Origin: a filamentous cyanobacterium CCT1
GTDB lineage: Bacteria; Cyanobacteriota; Cyanobacteriia; Phormidesmidales; Phormidesmidaceae
Direction: 5' to 3'
Length of the DNA: 36,516 nucleotides
Assembly (NCBI GenBank): GCA_003017855.1
Contig: PYER01000030.1
Coordinates: 1 to 36,516 of the forward strand
Of this stretch, positions 15,178-22,099 are shown piece by piece. Both the position numbers and the translations under genes were made by a program. The notes beneath the pieces were generated by a model. It had not been told where the DNA came from, did no database searches, and saw only the letters and a list, made by a program, of their open reading frames with translations. How positions within the stretch are numbered: the stretch's first letter is position 1; each line of letters starts with the position of its first letter.

Positions 15178-16785
15178 ATGACTTTTACCCCTGCCGATAA
15201 ACCGCCCTTTGCTATTACGACCCCGCTGTATTATGTCAACGGTCTACCCCACATCGGCAGCGCCTACACGACTATCGCGGCTGACGTCGTGGCTCGGTTT
15301 TACCGACTGATGGGGCACCCGGTGCTGATGATTACCGGCACCGATGAGCATGGCCAAAAGATTCAGCGCACCGCCGAAGAACGGGGCGTTTCGCCGCAGG
15401 AGCACTGCGATGAGTTTGTGGCTGGGTTTGAGCGGCTGTGGAAGTTGCTCAATATTGACTGCGATCGCTTTATTCGCACCACTGCCCCTCGTCACAACGT
15501 CATCGTCAACGAGTTTTTTCAGCGCGTGTGGGAGCGTGGCGATATCTACAAGGGCCAGCAGCAGGGCTGGTACTGCGTCTCCTGTGAAGAATTTAAAGAA
15601 GAGCGCGATCTGCTGCCCAACCAGCACTGCCCCATCCACACCAATAAACCTGTCGAGTGGCGCGACGAGTCGAACTACTTTTTTAAGCTGTCCAACTATC
15701 AGGAGCAGCTAGAGCAGCTCTACGCCGATCGCCCCGACTTTATTCAGCCTGAGTCGCGCCGCAACGAAGTGCTGAGCTTTGTGAAGCGGGGGCTGCAAGA
15801 TTTTTCAATTTCGCGGATCAACCTCGACTGGGGTTTTGCTGTACCCACCGACCCCGGCCACACGCTCTACGTGTGGTTTGACGCGCTTTTGGGCTATATC
15901 ACCGCCCTGCAAGACTCCAGCGAGCCACCCAGTCTCGAAAAGGCGATCGCCCACTGGTGGCCCATCAACATTCATTTAATTGGCAAAGACATTTTGCGCT
16001 TTCACGCGGTGTACTGGCCCGCTATGCTGATGTCGGCGGGCCTGCCGCTACCAGAGCGAGTGTACGGACACGGCTTTTTGACCAAAGACGGCCAGAAAAT
16101 GGGCAAGAGCCAGGGCAATACCCTGGACCCGGTAGAGCTGGTCGAAACCTACGGCCCCGACGCGGTGCGGTACTATTTTTTGCGCGAAATTGAGTTTGGC
16201 AAAGACGGCGACTTCAACGAAACCCGCTTCATCAACGTGCTCAACGCCGACTTGGCCAACGATCTGGGCAACCTGCTCAACCGCACCCTCAAAATGGCGG
16301 GTCGCTACTGCAACGGCAAGGTGCCCGATATCGATCCTGAGAAAATCGCCGCTGACCACCCCCTGCGGGCAATTGGATCTGACCTCACCGATACGGTCGC
16401 CAAGGCTTACACCCATCTAGCCTTTAGCCAGGCCTGCATAGCTACCCTGGCCCTGGTACAGGCCAGCAACAAGTTTTTGGATGAGCAAGCACCCTGGAGC
16501 CTCTATAAGCAGGGTAAACAGGCCGAGACTGAAGTCGTTTTGTACGCCGTGTTGGAGTCGGTGCGACAGGCCGCCTACCTGCTGGCGCCGATTATCCCTG
16601 ACATTAGCAACCAGATTTATTCCCAGTTAGGCTTTGCCATTGATTTCAACGACAAAGCCCTGGGGCAAGTGATTGGCTACGCTGACCACGCTGCCTGGGG
16701 CTACCTGCCTCCCGGTCAACTCTTAGGAGAAGCCGCTCCCGTCTTTCAACGACTAGAGCTGCCCGAAACGGCAGCTAGCCCCTGA
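15178..16785 (+). CDS. metG: Methionyl-tRNA synthetase
   Basis: A 535-residue class I aminoacyl-tRNA synthetase that charges tRNA-Met. The Rossmann-fold start is TTPLYYVNGLPHIGSAYTT with the HIGH-type motif HIGS, and the KMSKS-type loop is KMGKSQGN at about residue 305-312. The insertion 'WYCVSCEEFKEERDLLPNQH' then C at about 125-150 is the short zinc-knuckle region. The C-terminal helical bundle ends in a 'LGQVIGYADHAAWGYLPPGQ' tail. The protein lacks the fused dimerisation (EMAP-like) domain, so it is of the short type. The ATG at 15178 has no strong Shine-Dalgarno. The NYN gene lies 75 bp downstream. Confidence 0.97.
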   Translation: MTFTPADKPPFAITTPLYYVNGLPHIGSAYTTIAADVVARFYRLMGHPVLMITGTDEHGQKIQRTAEERGVSPQEHCDEFVAGFERLWKLLNIDCDRFIRTTAPRHNVIVNEFFQRVWERGDIYKGQQQGWYCVSCEEFKEERDLLPNQHCPIHTNKPVEWRDESNYFFKLSNYQEQLEQLYADRPDFIQPESRRNEVLSFVKRGLQDFSISRINLDWGFAVPTDPGHTLYVWFDALLGYITALQDSSEPPSLEKAIAHWWPINIHLIGKDILRFHAVYWPAMLMSAGLPLPERVYGHGFLTKDGQKMGKSQGNTLDPVELVETYGPDAVRYYFLREIEFGKDGDFNETRFINVLNADLANDLGNLLNRTLKMAGRYCNGKVPDIDPEKIAADHPLRAIGSDLTDTVAKAYTHLAFSQACIATLALVQASNKFLDEQAPWSLYKQGKQAETEVVLYAVLESVRQAAYLLAPIIPDISNQIYSQLGFAIDFNDKALGQVIGYADHAAWGYLPPGQLLGEAAPVFQRLELPETAASP

Positions 16786-16860
16786 TAAAAAACCATCCAG
16801 CGCTGTTTACGTTCGCTTTAAATTCAACAAACTCAATTTAACAAAACCCCTTAAAAACCC

Positions 16861-17514
16861 ATGTTAGATACTCATCACAACCATTCCTTGATCAGCGACG
16901 ATGCCATATTTACCCCCGAGCAGGTGCTCGACAACCGGGGGCGGGTGGCCATTTTCATCGACGGCTCAAATCTGTTCTATGCGGCTCTACAGCTGGGTAT
17001 CGAGATCGACTACACCAAGCTGCTGTGCAAGCTAACGGCGGGGTCGCGGCTGTTTCGCTCATTTTTCTACACTGGGGTAGACCGCACCAACGAAAAGCAG
17101 CAGGGCTTTTTGCTGTGGATGCGGCGTAACGGCTACCGGGTGATTGCCAAAGATCTGGTGCAGCTGCCCGACGGCTCTAAGAAAGCCAACCTCGATGTTG
17201 AGATTGCCGTCGACTTGGTCGCGTTGGTGGATTACTACGACACCGCTGTACTGGTCAGCGGCGATGGCGATCTGGCCTATGCCGCCGATGCCGCCAGCTA
17301 CCGCGGGGCGCGGGTTGAGGTGGTTAGCCTGCGATCGATGACCAGCGATAGCCTAATCAACGTAGCCGATCGCTACATCGACCTCGAAGGGGTTAAAGAC
17401 GATATCCGAAAGCTGCCCCGCAGCACCCCTAGCCACAACTATACCTACCGACCCCTGTCTAACCTAGCCGCCACCGACGAGCCGCCAGAAGACGGCTTGG
17501 TGATTAGCGAATAA
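16861..17514 (+). CDS. NYN-domain (LabA/DUF88-like, PIN-fold) protein
   Basis: A 217-residue protein. The NYN domain spans about residues 27-170: VAIFIDGSNLFYA (D34), 'KKANLDVEIAVDLVAL' and LVSGDGDLAYAADAA. These supply the acidic residues of the PIN-like nuclease fold. NYN proteins are predicted RNases; the cyanobacterial LabA member feeds back on circadian output in Synechococcus (established for that protein, not shown here). It begins 75 bp after metG and ends 15 bp before lptC, so it is probably co-transcribed with lptC. Confidence 0.9.
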   Translation: MLDTHHNHSLISDDAIFTPEQVLDNRGRVAIFIDGSNLFYAALQLGIEIDYTKLLCKLTAGSRLFRSFFYTGVDRTNEKQQGFLLWMRRNGYRVIAKDLVQLPDGSKKANLDVEIAVDLVALVDYYDTAVLVSGDGDLAYAADAASYRGARVEVVSLRSMTSDSLINVADRYIDLEGVKDDIRKLPRSTPSHNYTYRPLSNLAATDEPPEDGLVISE

Positions 17515-17529
17515 TTGTTAGGACGACCC

Positions 17530-18681
17530 ATGGCAGCACAATGGCGGCGGTTAATGATTGGGGGAGCTGCGATCGCGGCTGTGACGCTTGGGGTATACAG
17601 CTGGATTGGGCCTGAGCCGGGTTTCAATCGTAGGACCGAGGATGCTACGGCCGAGCCAGAACCCGGCCTCACCCTGCGCGATGTCACCTTAGAGCAGCCC
17701 GACGACGACGGGCTGCTGCTGTGGCGGGTCAAGGGCGACGAGGTCACCTACAGTACCGACCAGCAGGTGGCCTTTATCACCCGCCCCGACGGCGATCTCT
17801 TTCAGGATGGCGAGGTAATCTACCGAGTCATTGCCGACACAGGCGAAGTGCGAGAAAACGGCAGCGTGATTTTGCTGCGGGGCAATATTGTCGCGACGGG
17901 CGTTCAGAACGGCTCTGTCTTACGGGGCAGCGAAATGGAGTGGCGGCCCCAGGACGACGTGCTGATCATGCGCGACCAGATCACCGGTACCCACCCCCAG
18001 CTGCGCGCCGCCGCCGATGAAGCACGGGTGTTTAACCGCGAAAACCGTATGGAGCTGGAGGGCAATGTGGTCGCCAGCACCGTGGTGGACGACCCAGAGA
18101 CCGAATCCTGGCTCAAGCTCCAGGCCAAAGAACTGACTTGGTTTTGGGAGGACGAGCGCGTCGAAAGCGCCGAGCCGCTGCGAGTTGAGCAGTTTAAGCA
18201 AAATGCCATTACCGACGTGGTGGTGGGCCAGCGCGGTTCCCTCGACCTGGCCGAGCAGCTGGTGGCGCTGCGGGGTCAGGTAGCCATGCAAATGCTAGAG
18301 CTGCCGCTCAACATGACCAGCGAAGCCCTCGACTGGCAGGTGGACGAAGAGCAGGTCGCCGTCAATCAGCCTCTAACCTTGGTTCATCCCGAAAACAAAA
18401 TTAGGGTTACTGCTCGTCAGGGCCAGATGAACCTAGCTGAGCAGCAGATTATGCTCTCCGAAGATGTGGTGGCGGTCGGCGAAACCAACCAGACTCGCAT
18501 GACCAGCGATCGCCTCAACTGGAACGTCGAAACCCAAACGGTAATAGCCGAGGGCGGGGTCAACTACCGCCAGGCCGACCCTGCCATTAACCTCAATGGT
18601 TCCCGCGCTGTGGGTCGCCTTGACGATGAAACCGTAGTAGTCGACGGCGGCCGCGTCGTCACTGAAATCGTGCCGAATTAA
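17530..18681 (+). CDS. lptC: LptC, lipopolysaccharide transport periplasmic protein
   Basis: A 383-residue envelope protein with one N-terminal membrane anchor (about residues 8-25, IGGAAIAAVTLGVYSWIG) and a periplasmic remainder of beta-strand repeats. Residues about 40-200 match the LptC fold ('GLLLWRVKGDEVTYSTDQQ', 'LRGNIVATGVQNGSVLRGSE', 'NRMELEGNVVAS'). The C-terminal half continues with LptA-like OstA strands. LptC hands LPS from the LptBFG complex to LptA. Enterobacterial LptC is about 190 residues; the doubled length is typical of cyanobacteria. ATG 17530 is preferred over TTG 17515 because AGGA lies just before it. It follows the NYN gene by 15 bp. Confidence 0.88.
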   Translation: MAAQWRRLMIGGAAIAAVTLGVYSWIGPEPGFNRRTEDATAEPEPGLTLRDVTLEQPDDDGLLLWRVKGDEVTYSTDQQVAFITRPDGDLFQDGEVIYRVIADTGEVRENGSVILLRGNIVATGVQNGSVLRGSEMEWRPQDDVLIMRDQITGTHPQLRAAADEARVFNRENRMELEGNVVASTVVDDPETESWLKLQAKELTWFWEDERVESAEPLRVEQFKQNAITDVVVGQRGSLDLAEQLVALRGQVAMQMLELPLNMTSEALDWQVDEEQVAVNQPLTLVHPENKIRVTARQGQMNLAEQQIMLSEDVVAVGETNQTRMTSDRLNWNVETQTVIAEGGVNYRQADPAINLNGSRAVGRLDDETVVVDGGRVVTEIVPN

Positions 18682-18801
18682 CCTGCTGGGTTGCGAATTC
18701 ACTGTTTTGGGTTCATGGTTATGGGCTAAAGCGCGGAAAACTGCTGCGACCCGAAACCTACCTACTCCTGGCCCCACTTGTTTGCTGTTGCCAAGTTCAC
18801 T

Positions 18802-19443
18802 ATGCCTTTAACCTGCCAAACTCTTATCCAAACCTATCCCGCCGCCTGGGAAAAAGCTACCACCCACCCCTTTCTGACCGGCTGCCACAGCGGCACCCTA
18901 CAGCCAGTCCAGTTCAACACCTGGCTGGTGCAAGATTTTTTGTTTGTCAAAGCCTTTACCCGCATGGTCGGCCGCGTGCTGGCCGCCGCCCCCGACGACC
19001 ACATCGACGTGCTGCTGGCGGGTTTGGGTGCTCTCAAGGACGAGCTGCTGTGGTTTGAGGCCAAGGCTAGCGAGCGATCGCTCAACCTGAGCGCCCCCCT
19101 CCAGCCCACCTGCCAGCGCTACTGCGAGTTTATGGCCAGCCTGGCCATTGCCTCTTACCCGGTACAGGCCACCGCAATCTGGGCCATTGAGTATGCCTAC
19201 AATCAGGGCTGGCAACTCCCCGGCCCCATGCCCGCACCCTACACCGAGTTTGCCGATCGCTGGGGCAACCCCGGCTTCACCGACTACGTTCGTCTGCTCG
19301 CCGCCCAGGCCGATGCTGCCCTGTCCACTGCCAGCCCCGACGTCGAGGCCCAGGCTGAAGCTGCCTTTCTGCGGGTTGCCGAGCTAGAAGCCGCCTTTTG
19401 GCAGATGGCCTTTGCCTCTGGGGATGAGGGGATGGGGAGGTGA
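18802..19443 (+). CDS. TenA-family protein, Glu-type paralogue
   Basis: A 213-residue TenA-like helical protein. D45 (WLVQDF) and the C-terminal E196 (LEAAFW) are in the expected places, but the nucleophilic Cys is replaced by Glu: E130 in AIWAIEYAYNQGW. This is the TenA_E pattern found in plants, yeast and cyanobacteria. Some family members hydrolyse aminopyrimidine salvage substrates (established for plant TenA_E). The ATG at 18802 is preferred over TTG 18778. The last residues (GDEGMGR) are coded by the start of a GGGGATGAGGGGATGG repeat, so the true C-terminus may recently have been remodelled. Confidence 0.9.
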   Translation: MPLTCQTLIQTYPAAWEKATTHPFLTGCHSGTLQPVQFNTWLVQDFLFVKAFTRMVGRVLAAAPDDHIDVLLAGLGALKDELLWFEAKASERSLNLSAPLQPTCQRYCEFMASLAIASYPVQATAIWAIEYAYNQGWQLPGPMPAPYTEFADRWGNPGFTDYVRLLAAQADAALSTASPDVEAQAEAAFLRVAELEAAFWQMAFASGDEGMGR

Positions 19444-19560
19444 GGGGATGAGGGATGTGGGCGTATAGCGGCTTCCCGCAGCGCGAGGATAGGTGAATTC
19501 AAAATTTTGTACTTTAAATTTTGCACTTTGCACTCCCTCTACCTCACCTTCCTCACTCCC

Positions 19561-19878
19561 TCACATTCCCTCCTTCCCCACCTCCTCTCCTCCAGCCTGC
19601 TGCTGCAGTACGGCCTGACGAAACCCCAGCACCACCAAAATATTCGAAAGCGTTAGGAACGCCTCGGCGCTGCCGTGGAGCCAGTCGACATTGGCCAGCT
19701 CTTCCCCCAGCCCTACCTTGGCGTAAATACCTGCTGGAATAGTTACCGCTACAAATACCAGCAGCGCGTAGAACCCAGATAGTGCCAGTCGGGGGGTCTC
19801 TTTGGTGCGGGTCATGAACCACAGAAACCCCAGGTAGGGAAAGAGGGACATGGCAAAAAGGGTATTTTTGTCGAGCAT
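19561..19878 (-). CDS. DUF3593 family small membrane protein
   Basis: A 105-residue protein with about three hydrophobic segments: ALSGFYALLVFVAVTIPAGI is the clearest, with others in 'MSLFPYLGFLWFM' and 'AEAFLTLSNILVVLGF'. The sequence patterns 'FPYLGFLWFMTRT', 'NVDWLHGSAEAFLTLSNIL' and 'VVLGFRQAV' fit DUF3593, a family found in cyanobacteria and plastid-bearing plants. The function is unknown. The C-terminal QQQAGGEEVGKEGM is unlike the rest and lies in the purine-rich repeat zone. It is next to the DUF2499 gene on the same strand (81 bp), a pairing that suggests a common membrane role. Confidence 0.8.
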   Translation of the reverse strand: MLDKNTLFAMSLFPYLGFLWFMTRTKETPRLALSGFYALLVFVAVTIPAGIYAKVGLGEELANVDWLHGSAEAFLTLSNILVVLGFRQAVLQQQAGGEEVGKEGM

Positions 19879-19959
19879 GGGGTTGTTGGAGAGTGAGTGG
19901 GCAGGGAGCGATGGGGAGGGGGAAAAGCAGTTTCTGGCCTAAAATCCAAAATCCAAAAC

Positions 19960-20274
19960 TCACTTAGGGTTTACTGGTGAAGCGCTGCTCTGTCGCCAAA
20001 TCCACCAGGCGGCAAGGCAGAGGGTGCCGTTGCCAACCACGGTCATGGCGGCCTGTAGGGTCACTAGCCAAGCCAGGTCAGGGGCATTGTCAAAGAGGTG
20101 CCAGGTGCAGGCAGCCATCGCGCTGACCAGGGCTGGAAACATGCCGATTGCCAGCCATCGCCACACAGGCCGCTGGGTGACCGCTGCAAACTGCCAGATA
20201 AACCACATCGCCGCCATCCACTCCAGCACGCTTGAGATGTGGATCATCCAGGTGGGTAGCGAGAGGGCGTGCAT
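19960..20274 (-). CDS. DUF2499 family (Ycf49-like) membrane protein
   Basis: A 104-residue protein with about three membrane segments. The start MHALSLPTWMIHISSVLEW and the middle 'ACTWHLFDNAPDLAWLVTL' then 'VVGNGTLCLAAWWIWR' match DUF2499, which I recall as equivalent to the plastid ORF Ycf49; the function is unknown. The gene is upstream of the DUF3593 gene and divergent from csaB, with 91 bp between starts. The pair probably forms a two-gene operon of thylakoid or plasma-membrane proteins (inference). Confidence 0.8.
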   Translation of the reverse strand: MHALSLPTWMIHISSVLEWMAAMWFIWQFAAVTQRPVWRWLAIGMFPALVSAMAACTWHLFDNAPDLAWLVTLQAAMTVVGNGTLCLAAWWIWRQSSASPVNPK

Positions 20275-20365
20275 GGGGTTCAGGGCGTAACAACAGCCTC
20301 TATTGTAGAGAGGTCGGGGTTATGGCGTATAGCGATTTAACGAACGGGTTGGGGGCAGGTGAAGC

Positions 20366-21433
20366 ATGCGAGCGGTTCTGTGTGGCTACTACGGCATGGG
20401 CAACGGCGGCGACGAAGCGCTGCTGGCCACCCTGCTGCAAATGCTGCCCTCCACGGTGACTCCGGTGGTGCTGTCGGGCAACCCGGCTGAAACCGCTCAG
20501 CGCTATGGGGTTGAGGCGGTGCCCCGTAAAGCCCTAGGGCCGGTCATTCGGGCCTTGCGAGGAGCCGATGTGTTTATTTGGGGGGGCGGTAGTCTGCTGC
20601 AGGATGCCACCAGCCTGCAAAACCCAATTTATTATGGTGGTCTAATGGCGATCGCCCAGTGGCTGGGGCTAAAAACTATTGCCTGGGGCCAGGGTATTGG
20701 CCCGCTGACCCATCCTCTGAGCCAGGGGCTGGGGCGCTACGCACTGGGCCGCTGCGATGCTGTGAGTGTGCGCGACAACGGTTCGGCGGCCTGGCTGGCG
20801 CGGTGGCAGGTGCCGGGGATGCAGGCCCCTGACCCAGTGTGGGCGCTGGCAGCAGAGCCGGTAGAGGGGCTGTGGGATCTGCCTGCGCCCCGCGTAGCCG
20901 TGGCGCTGCGCCCTCACCCCTGGCTGAGCGAGCGTCATCTCGATCACTTCACCCAGGCGCTGGCCTCGTTTCAATCGGCTACCCAGACCTGCCTGCTGCT
21001 GGTGCCATTTCAGCCGGTCAAAGACTTGCCCATTGCCGAGTACATCCAGCCCCGGCTACCTGGCCCCAGCCAAATCTACGCTCTCAACGACCCGCACCAG
21101 CTCAAGGGGCTGTTTCGCGGCGTAGAGATGACGATTGGCATGCGGCTGCACGCGCTGATTATGGCGGCGGCTGAGGGCTGCCGCTGCTTTGGGCTGAGCT
21201 ACGACCCCAAGGTTAGCCAGCTGATGGCCGACCTCGACCTGCCGGGCTTTGACCTCAACCCCCAGGCGGGGGCGCACCGCTGGCCAGAAACCCCAGAGCA
21301 AATTACCAAAACCTGGCTAGAGGTCTATGCCAACGGCGACCCGCTGACGCCAGAGCAGATCAAATCGCGGGTCGATCGCGCCCTCATGCACCGAGATTTA
21401 CTGCACGATGTGCTGGCGACCCTGACTCGTTAG
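20366..21433 (+). CDS. csaB: CsaB, polysaccharide pyruvyl transferase
   Basis: A 355-residue GT-B-like enzyme that adds pyruvate ketals from PEP to cell-wall polysaccharide. It begins MRAVLCGYYGMGNGGDEALL, the family's Gly-rich N-terminal loop, then 'DVFIWGGGSLLQDATS' and the PEP/substrate-side segment 'IGMRLHALIMAAAEGCRCFG' near residue 255. In bacteria with S-layers the pyruvylated polymer anchors SLH-domain proteins; cyanobacterial outer-membrane porins with SLH domains are anchored in a comparable way (established for the family). The stop TAG overlaps the glutathione peroxidase stop on the other strand by 4 bp. Confidence 0.93.
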   Translation: MRAVLCGYYGMGNGGDEALLATLLQMLPSTVTPVVLSGNPAETAQRYGVEAVPRKALGPVIRALRGADVFIWGGGSLLQDATSLQNPIYYGGLMAIAQWLGLKTIAWGQGIGPLTHPLSQGLGRYALGRCDAVSVRDNGSAAWLARWQVPGMQAPDPVWALAAEPVEGLWDLPAPRVAVALRPHPWLSERHLDHFTQALASFQSATQTCLLLVPFQPVKDLPIAEYIQPRLPGPSQIYALNDPHQLKGLFRGVEMTIGMRLHALIMAAAEGCRCFGLSYDPKVSQLMADLDLPGFDLNPQAGAHRWPETPEQITKTWLEVYANGDPLTPEQIKSRVDRALMHRDLLHDVLATLTR

Positions 21434-21894
21434 CCCAGAGCTTTCTCAATGGCCGCCTTTAGATCAGCGTCGTCGGGCGGGGTTTTGGGGTCAAAGCGGG
21501 CGACGACGTTGCCGTCGCGCCCGACCAGAAACTTGCCAAAGTTCCAGCTAATGTCAGGGCCTTCGCCGATCAAGAACTGGTAGAGCGGGCTGCGGTTGGG
21601 GCCGTTGACATCCTGCTTTTCGAGCAGGGTAAAGTCGACGTCGTACTTGTTCTTGGTAAAGTCTTTGATTTCTTCAGGGCTGCCAGGTTCCTGCTGGCCA
21701 AACTGATTGCAGGGCACGCCCACAATCATCAGACCGCGATCGCCGTAGGCTTTATCCAGTTCTACCAGGCCGTTGTACTGAGGGGTGAGGCCACATTTGC
21801 TGGCCACATTCACAAAGAGAACGACTTTGTTAGCCAATGACTCGGAGGCCAGAGGAGCACCGTCTAGGGTGGCTAGATTTGTAGGAAGAGGCAT
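21430..21894 (-). CDS. Glutathione peroxidase family thiol peroxidase
   Basis: A 154-residue thioredoxin-fold peroxidase. The catalytic tetrad is Cys34 (NVASKCGLT), Gln68 (CNQFGQQEP), Trp117 and Asn118 (ISWNFGKFLV). Cys replaces selenocysteine, as in bacterial and plant members that use thioredoxin or NADPH-linked reductants to reduce lipid and hydrogen peroxides. The start is ATG at 21892-21894 (MPLPTNLATL); a 7-residue upstream extension is not supported. The gene is convergent with csaB (4-bp overlap of stops). Confidence 0.93.
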   Translation of the reverse strand: MPLPTNLATLDGAPLASESLANKVVLFVNVASKCGLTPQYNGLVELDKAYGDRGLMIVGVPCNQFGQQEPGSPEEIKDFTKNKYDVDFTLLEKQDVNGPNRSPLYQFLIGEGPDISWNFGKFLVGRDGNVVARFDPKTPPDDADLKAAIEKALG

Positions 21895-21964
21895 AGGGCT
21901 TAACTGTCTGCACAACGTTGTTATTATCGACCATGCTACGGCGATCGCTGTGTATTGCCCAGGG

Positions 21965-22085
21965 CTAGTGCAGCGTCAAGTTTAATTTTTAGGGTGCCGT
22001 AGGGTGTATTCGCGAAGCAATGCACCGCAGGGAAGCTCCGTCAAGGACAGGCAAACCCTAAATCTCAGTCTTGACGGAGCACTAG
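21965..22085. mobile_element. MITE-like element, 121 bp, with terminal inverted repeats
   Basis: The ends read CTAGTGCAGCGTCAAG (21965-21980) and, on the other strand, CTAGTGCTCCGTCAAG (22070-22085): 14 of 16 positions agree, and a weaker match continues to 31 bp (24 of 31). A second right-end-like motif, GCTCCGTCAAG (22035-22045), makes a perfect 11-bp inverted pair with 22070-22080. A further hairpin, GGTGTATT...AATGCACC, lies at about 22003-22026. There is no open frame. It sits between the glutathione peroxidase start and the 3' end of the PEP-synthase-like gene. No target-site duplication is clear. Confidence 0.7.
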
Positions 22086-22099
22086 TAACATTGCCCCAG

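Noticed and set aside
19521-19742. Plus-strand open frame rich in Pro and Leu
   Set aside because: It mirrors the DUF3593 gene and the pyrimidine-rich repeat; no start signal.
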